NCBI GenBank assembly: GCA_021324305.1
Contig: JAJPJI010000015.1
Coordinates: 155,759 to 219,758, forward strand
Source of the DNA: Gammaproteobacteria bacterium
Lineage (GTDB): Bacteria; Pseudomonadota; Gammaproteobacteria; DSM-16500
Direction of reading: 5' to 3'
DNA length: 64,000 bases
The notes below the pieces were generated by a model. The model had not been told where the DNA came from. It saw only the letters and a program-made list of their open reading frames with translations, and searched no databases. The position numbers and the translations under genes were made by a program. Shown here piece after piece: positions 33,496 to 42,284 of this stretch (positions are counted from its first letter, which is position 1; every line of letters starts with the position of its first letter).

Positions 33496-35085
33496 CTAGA
33501 CTCTCAGACTTCGCGCTCTTACCTCCTCGATATCAAGCTCGTCCAGCAGATTATGAAAAATCTCATCGCGAATTTCGCCGCTTCTCCTCAGTTTGAGCAG
33601 GGTTTTTCGCTCCGCCTCCAGCGCTCTGATCGTTAATTTTTTTAATGCAAAATAGTCATCATAAAGCATGGAATATGGCGTTTCCTCAAGTTGCGTTCGA
33701 ATTACTTTTAACTTGCGCTGAACCTGGTCACAAAACTCGGTCACGACCTTGTCCGGAATTTTCTCCTTCATTTTTATTTGCTCGATACTCTTGATAACTT
33801 CCTCGAATGCGCGTATTCGCGCGTTTGCCTCCTCACGAACCCTGTCGTCCACTTCAGTCAACCGGAGCCATTTGATTAATGGCGGGAGTATAATTGCTGG
33901 CGTGATCAATGTGGTAACGATGACGCAATAAGTGAGAAAGATGAGAATATCCTGATTCGGGAACGGCGCTCCAGACGGCAAGGTATGCGGTATTGCCAGC
34001 ACAGCGGCCAGCGACAAAATGCCTCTCATTCCTGCCCATCCAAAGGCTGCGAGAAACTCCCATGGCGGCATGGGATCCTTGCGGGCAATTGATGGGAATA
34101 ACAAGCGCGGTATATATGCGGAAGGAAACAGCCAGATCATACGCACACCGATGACCACAGCACTGATAGCCAATCCATAACAGACCAGACTGAAGATTGA
34201 ATAATTACCTAGATTTTTAATTACAATCGGCAGCTCAAAGCCTATGAGTGTAAATACAAAACCATTAATGACAAACATCAATGTGCCCCAGCTGGCCTTC
34301 GCACTCACATTGGTTTTTGACGATGCTATTTCAGGAAACCGTATGCCAAAATACATGCCGCCAACCACCGTTGATATCACGCTGGAAAATCCCAGATGTT
34401 CAGCCAGCAGATAGGTCATGTATGCGGTGACAACGGTAAATGTTGTCTCGGCCTTGAAATCCTTGAGCTGCTGCAATACCTTTTCAGCAAAAATAGCGGT
34501 CAGCAAACCGATAGCTGCGCCGCCGATTGCCATGGAAAAAAACTGGATAACAGCCTGGGACATTGAAAATGCGCCGAACAGGATTGCTGCGAGGCTAAAG
34601 CGATATAAAATCAGAGCGGTCGCATCATTGACAAGGCTTTCTCCCTCCAGCAAGACAATAAACCGCCTCGGCACTCCCAGTTTTTTCACGATGGAAGTCG
34701 CTGCGGACGCATCCGTCGGCGACACAATCGCGCCAAACAGGAATGCTTCGCTCCAGGTAAAATCCGGCAATAAATATTTTACTGCCAGGGCAACTGTTAA
34801 GGTGGTAAATATTACGAGACCAATGGCAAGCTGCGAGATGGGTCTGAGATTGAATTTGAAATCCCTCCAGGAAGTAAAATAGGCGGCTGAGAAAAGAATC
34901 GGCGGAAGAAATAGATCAAACACCACAATCGGGCTGATATTAATCACAGGCAGTCCTGGCATAAGGCTGATGATACAGCTGCCAAGGAAAAGAAATATTT
35001 CCAATGGCAGACGAAATCGCGTAGCAAGCGGCACAAACAGTATCGCAATCAATAAAATGAAAATTGACGCTTCGATAAAATTCAC
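33496..35085 (-). CDS. Na+/H+ antiporter, CPA1 family
   Basis: A 529-residue inner-membrane cation:proton antiporter. About twelve helices cover residues 1-410; signature elements are FDLFLPPILFSAAY, FGAIVSPTDASAATSIV with the ion-binding Asp, and LLEGESLVNDATALILYRF with the ND pair. A cytoplasmic C-terminal tail of about 120 residues is helical and charged (EEANARIRAFEEVIKSIEQI), typical of bacterial NhaP/YjcE-type members and probably regulatory. It exports Na+ or K+ in exchange for protons for pH and salt control. It converges on the decayed ankyrin gene. Confidence 0.9.
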   Translation of the reverse strand: MNFIEASIFILLIAILFVPLATRFRLPLEIFLFLGSCIISLMPGLPVINISPIVVFDLFLPPILFSAAYFTSWRDFKFNLRPISQLAIGLVIFTTLTVALAVKYLLPDFTWSEAFLFGAIVSPTDASAATSIVKKLGVPRRFIVLLEGESLVNDATALILYRFSLAAILFGAFSMSQAVIQFFSMAIGGAAIGLLTAIFAEKVLQQLKDFKAETTFTVVTAYMTYLLAEHLGFSSVISTVVGGMYFGIRFPEIASSKTNVSAKASWGTLMFVINGFVFTLIGFELPIVIKNLGNYSIFSLVCYGLAISAVVIGVRMIWLFPSAYIPRLLFPSIARKDPMPPWEFLAAFGWAGMRGILSLAAVLAIPHTLPSGAPFPNQDILIFLTYCVIVTTLITPAIILPPLIKWLRLTEVDDRVREEANARIRAFEEVIKSIEQIKMKEKIPDKVVTEFCDQVQRKLKVIRTQLEETPYSMLYDDYFALKKLTIRALEAERKTLLKLRRSGEIRDEIFHNLLDELDIEEVRARSLRV

Positions 35086-35322
35086 ATCGCCTCCTTTTCG
35101 GCCTCACTGCTGCCATATCCTGCCGCGGATACGTTTACTCTCTGAATCCTGAATATACTCATTTTTACTCCAGGTTGCGAATCCACAGTTTGATCAGCAG
35201 ATAATCAGCTAACACATCAGACCCAGCCTATAGAAACCCTCATGCGTCTGGTATGTTAATTGTTGACGTCCAGCCATAAAATGCTGTAAATTTGCGCAAA
35301 TTATTATAAATCCTCTGATGCC

Positions 35323-36126
35323 ATGCACATTTTGAATATCGCCGGATACAGATTTGTCTCGCTGGATAATATTGAAATCTTGCGTGAAACGCTGCTTGAG
35401 CAATGCAAGAAACATGCATTGAAGGGCACCATACTGCTTAGCAGAGAAGGCATCAATATCAGTCTTGCCGGCACAACCGAAAACATTCATTCAATCATTC
35501 AGATATTGAATCACGATGAGCGCCTGGCCGATATCCGGTTTCATATGACGCATTCCGCTTTTCAGCCCTTCAAGCGCCTGAAAGTAAAACTGAAAAAAGA
35601 AATCATTACCATGCGCAAGCCGCAGGCAAATCCCATTGAGCTGCGAGCGCCCAGTATTTCACCTGAAGCCTTCAAGCAATGGCTGGATGAAAAGAAAGAT
35701 ATCACCATTCTGGATACACGTAATGATTATGAAGTTCGATTTGGTACATTTGCTGGAGCTGTGAATTTAAAAATTGATGATTTTGTCCAGTTTCCGTCAG
35801 CAAGCACCGCGATCGGAAAAAACAAACCCATTGTCATGTTTTGCACCGGCGGCATACGCTGCGAAAAAGCCGCATTGTATATGCTAAGTGAAGGATATGC
35901 GGATGTTTACCAGCTTGATGGTGGCATTCTTGGCTACTTCAACAAAGTTGGCGGCGCGCATTATCAAGGCGAATGTTTCGTGTTCGATGAGCGTGTATCG
36001 GTTGACCCCAATTTAGAGCATAAAGGCACCGTTCAATGCCGCGCGTGTCTCGGGCCTGTGACAGCATCCGAAACACAATTGCCAACCTATGTCCCGGGAG
36101 TATCGTGTCCTTCGTGCGCAGGTTAA
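35323..36126 (+). CDS. trhO: tRNA uridine(34) hydroxylase, rhodanese-fold
   Basis: A 267-residue cytoplasmic enzyme of the TrhO/YceA family, which hydroxylates the wobble uridine of tRNAs to 5-hydroxyuridine using molecular oxygen. The N-terminal acylphosphatase-like domain has LKGTILLSREGINISLAGT; the rhodanese domain has ILDTRNDYEVRFGTFAGA and active-site Cys174 in CTGGIRCEKAALY. The Cys-rich end (CRACLGPV, CPSCAG) is also family-typical and probably binds metal. Somewhat shorter than E. coli YceA, as in many relatives. Divergent from the antiporter gene. Confidence 0.9.
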   Translation: MHILNIAGYRFVSLDNIEILRETLLEQCKKHALKGTILLSREGINISLAGTTENIHSIIQILNHDERLADIRFHMTHSAFQPFKRLKVKLKKEIITMRKPQANPIELRAPSISPEAFKQWLDEKKDITILDTRNDYEVRFGTFAGAVNLKIDDFVQFPSASTAIGKNKPIVMFCTGGIRCEKAALYMLSEGYADVYQLDGGILGYFNKVGGAHYQGECFVFDERVSVDPNLEHKGTVQCRACLGPVTASETQLPTYVPGVSCPSCAG

Positions 36127-36218
36127 GTTATTAGCCTGTGAATATGCCATTAAATGAAGACCTGGATGGCGCGATCAAGTCTCGACACGGCGAAGAGAGA
36201 ATGAAGAATACCGCGCAT

Positions 36219-36545
36219 TTATTCCTTATTCTTTTCATCATCCTCATCTCTGATCCATTTTTGCGGCGTACCCGGCGGTCTTGGTGCCGTGTTCAGCGGA
36301 GTAGGACGAAAGCTGGCTGTTTTTCCCTGCGACCCTTGCTCTTGTGAAGAAAAATTAACTTTATCTGGATCAAAAATTTCAATTATTTTATCGGAATCAT
36401 AAATGGTATAGACAACTTTCACATTCAGGGAAGCGTCTGATTGCATTTTATTCGTAATAAATAACCTCGCGTCATTTAATTCCCTGAATTCCGCAAATTC
36501 GATATCCGAACCCCGTGTATATTTTTTTGAGACAACATATTGCAT
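36219..36545 (-). CDS. Small conserved hypothetical protein
   Basis: A 108-residue soluble protein. The first 65 residues (YVVSKKYTRGSDIEFAEFRE, LNDARLFITNKMQSDASLNV, VVYTIYDSDKIIEIFD) look like a compact alpha/beta domain, as in small proteins of unknown function found in Legionella and relatives. The last 40 residues are a disordered, Pro/Gln-rich tail ending acidic. No catalytic motif is visible. It lies opposite the ankyrin gene, with which it shares a 230-bp upstream region. Confidence 0.6.
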   Translation of the reverse strand: MQYVVSKKYTRGSDIEFAEFRELNDARLFITNKMQSDASLNVKVVYTIYDSDKIIEIFDPDKVNFSSQEQGSQGKTASFRPTPLNTAPRPPGTPQKWIRDEDDEKNKE

Positions 36546-36698
36546 GATTTAAGACCTCACAAGCATATACCGAATAAATTTAAACTATCACACAAACAGA
36601 ATCAAAGCTCATGCGTATAGTATAGTTGAATGGTAAACCTTGCGGCTCAATCCGATCAACGATGAAAACTTCCAATCGTTTCATTCACTTAGTTAAAG

Positions 36699-36714
36699 CT
36701 TAAGATTTTGTTAA
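36699..36714 (+). promoter_or_regulatory. PmrA-box-like site upstream of the ankyrin/protease gene
   Basis: CTTAA-ga-TT-tt-GTTAA fits the PmrA consensus of Legionella and Coxiella (cTTAA-N2-TT-N2-cTTAA) with one mismatch. A TAATGT at 36726-36731, 11 bp further, could be the -10 element. The gene starts at 36776. In these genera PmrA directly activates many Dot/Icm effector genes. Confidence 0.55.
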
Positions 36715-36775
36715 TCCAACAGCGGTAATGTTGAAGATGTATCACTCAGGTTACCTACCAACGGAGGGTTAGCCT

Positions 36776-38128
36776 ATGCCAAGTTATCATCAGGACGTGA
36801 TCATCAGCAAACTCAATCGTTACCTGTCCATTAAACATCGCAATATCAAACTCAAAAAAGGCTACTGTCACGGCTTCACCTTATTGTGGCTTTATAAAAT
36901 GTCAATCGGCCAGGAAAAGTGGTTTTACGATACCATAAAAAATATCGCAGCCTGCAAGAGCAAAGCGGATTTTGATGAAATTGAACTGGATATCGAAAAA
37001 TTTCTTTCGCACATAGAATGGCTACAAAATTCAGATAAATACGTTCACAATATTCATCAGCTGGACCTGGACAAGGTTCTGGAATTACCCAGAGACTTGT
37101 CACTCTCATTCCTGTTCGATCACAAGCAACTTGATGACACACTCGAAACACTGATACATGACAATAAGATGATATGCCTTTCCGGGCCCGATCATACAAT
37201 CGGGGTTTATAGAAAGGATGGAAAAAATTATATATTTGATCCTAATTACAGCAGGGGCCAACCCCGGATGATTGAGGATGTTTCACACTTAAAAAATGAA
37301 ATCATACACTGCCTGTTCCAGCAAAAAAAATTCCGTGAAAAAATTCCTCTGGAAATCAATATCACTTCTGATCCAATGATTATTGCTGACCAGGACCACG
37401 GTGATATTGAATCCGATACCGGAACGGGTGACATTGACAAGATGGAAATTTATGATGAACTGCTACACGAAACAGATGATATTGATGAGCCGGGTTTCAA
37501 TGGAATCACTAATCTCTATCTGGCTTGTGAAAGCGGCGACGAAGATGAAGTCATCATGCTGCTTGAAAATAAAGCTGATCCAAATCAGGTTTGCAATACA
37601 GACTGGACACCGCTGCTGGTCGCAGCAGACAAGGGATATACAAATATCGTGCGCATTTTATTGGAAAATGGCGCGAAACCAAATTTGGGCGACAATAAAA
37701 ACCTGACGCCGCTCTATCTTGCCGCAGAAGCAGGACATGAAGACACAGTGAATTTATTACTCGAAAATGGCGCCAATCCAACCATAAAAAGCAAACGTGG
37801 ACTGACACCGATTCATGCGGCTCTAAGCAGCCAACAGTGGCGAAATGCAGTCTGCATGCTGCTCTATTGCAATCGTTCGCGAAACACCCATCTCAATCCC
37901 AGGGACATGGACGAACTCCGAAAATATAAACAGCAGATCATGCAAGCCGCCCAGGAAATCCGCCCCTCATTGGAAAAACAGGATAAAATCCATCTCTCAC
38001 GATTACTCAACGTCTTGTATCAAACAACCCGCAGCCAGACATTATTCAAAGCGCATACTCCCGGAACGAAGAAAAAGCCTAGCCAGGAAACGTCACGCTC
38101 ATACTGGTTACGCTCAAATGGTCGATAG
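36776..38128 (+). CDS. Papain-like cysteine protease / ankyrin-repeat protein, candidate type IV effector
   Basis: A 450-residue cytoplasmic protein. Residues 1-170 form a domain with a Cys-His-Asp series in papain order: GYCHGFTLLW (Cys31), GPDHTIGVYRK (His140), NYIFDPNYSRG (Asp155). The layout is that of YopT/C58-type and related effector proteases. An acidic linker follows (DIESDTGTGDIDKMEIYDE). Residues 245-380 carry three to four ankyrin repeats (TPLLVAADKGYTNIVRILLE, TPLYLAAEAGHEDTVNLLLE), and the end is basic. Ankyrin domains would pick a host protein as target. GGAGGG precedes ATG 36776, and a PmrA-like box lies 62 bp upstream. A decayed paralogue is at 33097. Protease activity and secretion are inferred. 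Confidence 0.78.
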   Translation: MPSYHQDVIISKLNRYLSIKHRNIKLKKGYCHGFTLLWLYKMSIGQEKWFYDTIKNIAACKSKADFDEIELDIEKFLSHIEWLQNSDKYVHNIHQLDLDKVLELPRDLSLSFLFDHKQLDDTLETLIHDNKMICLSGPDHTIGVYRKDGKNYIFDPNYSRGQPRMIEDVSHLKNEIIHCLFQQKKFREKIPLEINITSDPMIIADQDHGDIESDTGTGDIDKMEIYDELLHETDDIDEPGFNGITNLYLACESGDEDEVIMLLENKADPNQVCNTDWTPLLVAADKGYTNIVRILLENGAKPNLGDNKNLTPLYLAAEAGHEDTVNLLLENGANPTIKSKRGLTPIHAALSSQQWRNAVCMLLYCNRSRNTHLNPRDMDELRKYKQQIMQAAQEIRPSLEKQDKIHLSRLLNVLYQTTRSQTLFKAHTPGTKKKPSQETSRSYWLRSNGR

Positions 38129-38404
38129 TGTTTATTCATAAAATTGGCTGGGCCTGACAAGTCGTGTTTGTATAATAATTCATCTCCTGATTCTGCAATC
38201 ACTGCCGGGACGCCCTGGATTACATGCCAGATTGTTAATAAATACAGCATGTTAATGGCCAAAAACCGAATGGTACCGCCGCGGGTGTTATAATGGGAAT
38301 ATAGAAAAATAACGGGGAGTGGCCATTTTTTAGGGTTGTAACATGTCAGGTTGAAGGAGTTAGCTTTATCAGATTCATCAAAATTCGCATCAGGAGAACT
38401 TCAC

Positions 38405-38644
38405 ATGAGAATGACATTGTTAACTATCATAGGATGCGCAGCAATCCTAATGAGCGGCTCCATATTTGCCTGGTCAGATAATGATAGCAGCAGCTGCTCG
38501 GGCGGCAACTGCGGAGCAAGTTATTGCAATCCATATGAGTCTGACTGCCAATGTACGGATCCAACCTGTAACAACCCGGCCGATTCAAACTGTATTAGCA
38601 GAGGGTATTGCTGCGAGGCATTTGGCAACATCGGGGCCAGATAA
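38405..38644 (+). CDS. Secreted cysteine-rich peptide
   Basis: A 79-residue exported peptide. AGGAG stands nine bases before ATG 38405; the longer TTG frame from 38351 is not needed. A signal peptide (LLTIIGCAAILMSGSIFA) is followed by a mature part of about 55 residues with nine Cys (CSGGNCGASYCNPYESDCQC and a second cluster ending GYCC), rich in Asn, Ser and Asp. This could be a disulfide-knotted or metal-binding peptide. Function unknown; no homologue recognised. It is followed by a hairpin at 38688-38714. Confidence 0.65.
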   Translation: MRMTLLTIIGCAAILMSGSIFAWSDNDSSSCSGGNCGASYCNPYESDCQCTDPTCNNPADSNCISRGYCCEAFGNIGAR

Positions 38645-38687
38645 CTCAAGAGCGCATTTCATATTTTCATATTGATCGCAAAACCGA

Positions 38688-38714
38688 ACCAGGCTGCAAG
38701 ATAAGCAGCCTGGT
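38688..38714. terminator. Bidirectional hairpin between the Cys-rich peptide gene and egtD
   Basis: ACCAGGCTGC pairs perfectly with GCAGCCTGGT around a 7-nt loop. It lies between two convergent genes and may serve both. No long T-run follows. Confidence 0.6.
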
Positions 38715-38721
38715 GTACTTG

Positions 38722-39726
38722 TCATTTCTGCTCCTTTACCTGCCACAACGTATCCATAAAGTAGTTCCTTGAATCCGTGAATTTGTCAACGATCACAAAT
38801 CCGGTCTCCTGCGCCAATTGATCTATCTGACTGGGTAAATATTTATGCGAGTATTCAACATGTATAGGCTCAATTGAATCGAACGAAAACGATTTCTCCA
38901 GCGCCTCGATTGTAACGATTTGCGGCTCCATGCTGATAAGATAACTTTCCATCGCACCCGTATACACATTATACGTTGCATAATGCCCGAATTTTTCAAT
39001 ATTGAAATCGGCGTTCAGTTCCCGATTTATGCGCTTCAGAAGATTCAGATTAAAATCTCTCGTGATGCCGTCTATGTCGTCATATGCGCTCATAAGCACA
39101 TCAACATTCTTTCTCAAATCAAATCCCAAAAAGACATAATCACCCGGATTCAGGGAATTGCATAAGTGATGCAAGAATTCCAGTGTGATGACAGGATCAA
39201 AATTGCCGATACTTGAACCTAAAAACAGTATCAAATTTCGATTTTGTGAATTTTTTCTCAACCATTCCAGACCGCGAAAATAATCGGCGTGCAACGGCGT
39301 TAACTTAAGACGCGGCTGTTTTTCCCTGAAATCATTAATAATCATATAAAGATATTTTTTTGAGATATCAATCGGCAGATAGTTAAAATTGAGCGATTCA
39401 TGCAGAAATTCATTGATCAGCAACTGCGTCTTGATGCCCTCTCCGGGCCCCAGCTCCACCAGATTGAATGGATGAGATCCCAACAATCTGGCGAGCCTGT
39501 TTTTGCAGTTGTTCAGGATTTCAATCTCACATTGCGTCAGATAGTAATCCGGATGCCGGGTTATTTGATTGAATAATTCACTGCCATGCTCATCATAGAA
39601 ATACTTTGATTGAATCTGCTTCTGTGGTTTATTCAAGCCCGCCAGAACATCACGTCTAAATTCGTTAAGTTCGTCATGACAGCTTTCGAAATCCGCGCTT
39701 CCTGGAACATCAATTACCCTGGACAT
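38722..39726 (-). CDS. egtD: L-histidine N-alpha-methyltransferase EgtD
   Basis: A 334-residue cytoplasmic methyltransferase that trimethylates the amino group of histidine to hercynine with S-adenosylmethionine, the first step of ergothioneine synthesis. Family hallmarks: KYFYDEHGSELFNQIT and HPDYYLTQCEIEIL, the SAM loop VELGPGEGIKTQLL, YLPIDISKKYL, and LFLGSSIGNF. Full length. It follows egtB with 29 bp between stop and start, so the two form an operon that covers hercynine formation and sulfur insertion. The later genes egtC and egtE are not in the window. Confidence 0.93.
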   Translation of the reverse strand: MSRVIDVPGSADFESCHDELNEFRRDVLAGLNKPQKQIQSKYFYDEHGSELFNQITRHPDYYLTQCEIEILNNCKNRLARLLGSHPFNLVELGPGEGIKTQLLINEFLHESLNFNYLPIDISKKYLYMIINDFREKQPRLKLTPLHADYFRGLEWLRKNSQNRNLILFLGSSIGNFDPVITLEFLHHLCNSLNPGDYVFLGFDLRKNVDVLMSAYDDIDGITRDFNLNLLKRINRELNADFNIEKFGHYATYNVYTGAMESYLISMEPQIVTIEALEKSFSFDSIEPIHVEYSHKYLPSQIDQLAQETGFVIVDKFTDSRNYFMDTLWQVKEQK

Positions 39727-39755
39727 AATTCCTCCTGGTTTGTTGTGCCATCTAT

Positions 39756-41024
39756 CTACGCATCCTCAGCCAACCGTATGCCGCCAAATTGCCAGCGTTT
39801 GTCTGGCTGGAAAAAATTGCGATAGCTTGCTCGTATATGAGATACAGGTGTCGCGCAGCTTCCGCCGCGCAAAACGTACTGATTACTCATGAACTTGCCA
39901 TTGTACTCACCCAAGGCTCCGCGCAACGGTCTGTAGCCCGGATATGGAGAGTAGGGACTGCCAGTCCACTCCCACAAGTCTCCGAACAATTGCTGGGGAA
40001 CATCCGAATACTGAACATCAAGCGGACGCGGATGAAAGATATTTTCTTCAATAAAGTTGCCGCCATCGGGAGCCAGGTTATTGCTTGTAACGTAATACTC
40101 CCACTCTGCTTCTGTTGGCAGCCGGAGATTGCGCCAGCGCGCATAGGCGTCAGCCTCATAATAGCTGACATGAGAGACAGGTTCCGCCAACTCCATTTCA
40201 CGCAAACCGCTGAGGGTAAAGACATACCATCTATTACCGATTTGCTGCCAATATAAAGGCGTTTTCCAACGGTTTTTTTGTACACAATCCCATCCGTCAG
40301 ATAACCAGAACTCTGATTTTTCATATCCTCCTGCTTCAATGAATTCACAATATTCTCCGTTTGTCACCAGACGGTTTGCCAGCTTGTATGGCTGCAAAAT
40401 CACTTTATGCCTAGGTAATTCATTATCAAAACAAAAAGCATCACCTGCATGGCCAATTTCAACCACGCCGCCATTTACATCGAGCATTTCTATTGACTGT
40501 GTCACAGGCGGAATCTGTTTGATGACACTCGCCCGATATGCCGGATAATCCGGATCAAGTGACAAATTATGCTTGATATCCATCATCAGCAACTCCTGGT
40601 GCTGCTGCTCATGGTTTAGTCCCATCACAATAACAGGCATTATTTTTTCCACTTCGGCATCCGAAAGCTGACCGATATAGTCGATAATTTCCTCATCAAT
40701 ATGCTTTCGGTATTTGTAGACTGTCTCTACCGTTGGCCGCGATAAAATCCCTCTGCGTATTCTTGGATACGGGCTGCCTAGCGCCTGATAGTAGGAATTG
40801 AACAAGTGCTGATATAACGGATGAAAAGGCTTATAGTTTTTTGCTGACTCCAGAAGAATGAATGTTTCAAAAAACCATGTCGTGTGTGCCAGATGCCATT
40901 TAGGCGGACTGACATCATCAATGCTTTGCACAACATAATCTTCAATGGCAAGCGGCTTGCATAATTCTTCCGTTTTATGACGAATCTGCCGGAACTGCCG
41001 GATAAGATGTTGACGGGTGATCAT
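39756..41024 (-). CDS. egtB: Hercynine oxygenase (sulfoxide synthase) EgtB
   Basis: A 422-residue non-heme iron enzyme that joins hercynine to a thiol substrate (cysteine or gamma-glutamylcysteine) with oxygen. The N-terminal DinB-like part has the iron ligands in WHLAHTTWFFETF and HEQQHQELLMMDI. The C-terminal FGE-sulfatase-like part has VTNGEYCEFIEAGGY, LRLPTEAEWEYYV, LFGDLWEWTGSPY and LRGGSCATPVSHIRASYRNF. ATG 41024 with AAGGA just upstream is preferred; the open frame to 41057 begins with TTG. Operon with egtD. Ergothioneine would protect against oxidants in a host phagocyte. Confidence 0.92.
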   Translation of the reverse strand: MITRQHLIRQFRQIRHKTEELCKPLAIEDYVVQSIDDVSPPKWHLAHTTWFFETFILLESAKNYKPFHPLYQHLFNSYYQALGSPYPRIRRGILSRPTVETVYKYRKHIDEEIIDYIGQLSDAEVEKIMPVIVMGLNHEQQHQELLMMDIKHNLSLDPDYPAYRASVIKQIPPVTQSIEMLDVNGGVVEIGHAGDAFCFDNELPRHKVILQPYKLANRLVTNGEYCEFIEAGGYEKSEFWLSDGWDCVQKNRWKTPLYWQQIGNRWYVFTLSGLREMELAEPVSHVSYYEADAYARWRNLRLPTEAEWEYYVTSNNLAPDGGNFIEENIFHPRPLDVQYSDVPQQLFGDLWEWTGSPYSPYPGYRPLRGALGEYNGKFMSNQYVLRGGSCATPVSHIRASYRNFFQPDKRWQFGGIRLAEDA

Positions 41025-41209
41025 GTGATCCTTCACATAAAGTCCATATCGAAACAATCAGTTTATCAAAACTAGCCTCACGAACAAAGACGCCTTTACA
41101 ATCGATTGAGAATTTCGATAAATTACCGGATATCATACGTGTATATGAACATTTTCAGATAATCATCCGGACGGCCATCTTCTTGAAAATCAAGACATGT
41201 CAGCCAATC

Positions 41210-42049
41210 ATGCAGGATCGCGAAGAAATCACACGCGTCATCACTGATTTCTGGAATCAAACATCCGATGGATGGAGAACGATCTGGGGCCCGCATATTC
41301 ATCATGGTTTTTATGCAGACAATTCTTCATTGACGCCTCTGGAGGCCCAGGAATTACTCATCAATAAACTGGCAACCAGTCTGGAAATCGCCCCACAAGA
41401 CAAGATCCTGGATGCTGGTTGCGGCATGGGGGGCAGTAGTATATATCTGGCGAAAAATTATGCCGCACATGTCACAGGAATCACCATCAGTCAAAAACAG
41501 GCATCGATCGCCATACAAGACGCAGCATATCATCGTGTAAGCAATGTTTCTTTCCTGATTGAGGACGCACTCAGGCTAAACAGCTTCAAAGATAATTCTC
41601 TTGATATCATATGGTCACTTGAGAGCTGCGAACAATTCTACGATAAAAGCCTTTTCATCCAGCAGGCATACCGCGTCCTGAGGCCTGCCGGTAAATTGAT
41701 GCTGGCAACCTGGTGCTCTGACAAGGAAGAATATGAAGGGCATCATGCAAAGCAATATAAAAAATTGTGCCTGGCATTCGATCTGCCCTGTATGCCAACC
41801 ATAGAATACTACAACACGTTGCTGTGCTCTCATGCATTCCGGATTTCTCAATCCCATGACTGGTCGAAAGAAGTCATGAAAAGCTGGGATGTCGGACTGT
41901 CACTTGCCAATGCTTATAGCGTTATACAATTGATACGAATGGGAGGATGGCGCGGTTACCGCTTTATTAAACAGGCAAGATTGATGCGCGAAGCCTTTCG
42001 CCTCGGCCGAGTCAGATACGGTGTTTTTATCGCCGCCAAACCCGCTTGA
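41210..42049 (+). CDS. SAM-dependent methyltransferase, tocopherol/sterol C-methyltransferase-like
   Basis: A 279-residue class I methyltransferase. The first residues include IWGPHIHHGFY, a segment characteristic of gamma-tocopherol and related small-molecule methyltransferases. Motif I is ILDAGCGMGGSSIYLA, motif II the LDIIWSLESCEQFYDK region, and motif III LRPAGKLMLATWC. The C-terminal third is basic and hydrophobic, suiting a lipid substrate. ATG 41210 is preferred over TTG 41183. It is divergent from egtB across about 185 bp. Link to ergothioneine is unproven; a quinone, tocopherol-like or natural-product substrate is equally possible. Confidence 0.78.
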   Translation: MQDREEITRVITDFWNQTSDGWRTIWGPHIHHGFYADNSSLTPLEAQELLINKLATSLEIAPQDKILDAGCGMGGSSIYLAKNYAAHVTGITISQKQASIAIQDAAYHRVSNVSFLIEDALRLNSFKDNSLDIIWSLESCEQFYDKSLFIQQAYRVLRPAGKLMLATWCSDKEEYEGHHAKQYKKLCLAFDLPCMPTIEYYNTLLCSHAFRISQSHDWSKEVMKSWDVGLSLANAYSVIQLIRMGGWRGYRFIKQARLMREAFRLGRVRYGVFIAAKPA

Positions 42050-42163
42050 ATCAACATTTTTGTTGTATGCGCTTAACGTTGTCAACACCGAATCGCTCAG
42101 CTATTATGTTGTCTGGTCAAAACCAACGTTGCTGTTTTTTATAAACTTTAAGGAATTTTTATC

Positions 42164-42253
42164 ATGAATCTGATCATTCGCATTTCGCTTGTTCTGTTAC
42201 CTCTTTGTTTCTTCCTGATCAGCTGCAGCAGCGGCGGCATGGGTCCGGCTTAA
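42164..42253 (+). CDS. 29-residue lipoprotein
   Basis: ATG 42164 with AAGGA nine bases upstream encodes a signal peptide (IRISLVLLPLCFFLIS) ending in the lipobox Leu-Ile-Ser-Cys, then only ten residues (CSSGGMGPA preceded by the Ser). The product would be a lipid-anchored tag of about ten residues. Similar minute lipoproteins are seen in Legionellales but have no assigned role. It lies 31 bp before an outer-membrane barrel gene and may be co-transcribed. Confidence 0.6.
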   Translation: MNLIIRISLVLLPLCFFLISCSSGGMGPA

Positions 42254-42284
42254 TCTTTTGTGATCTAAATACAAGGAACGTATC

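Noticed and set aside
34418..34882. 154-codon open frame antisense to the antiporter gene
   Set aside because: A shadow of a clear CPA1 antiporter; composition follows the complementary codons.
38020..38262. Minus-strand open frame over the 3' end of the ankyrin gene
   Set aside because: Half of it is antisense to the ankyrin gene; no ribosome site or family features.
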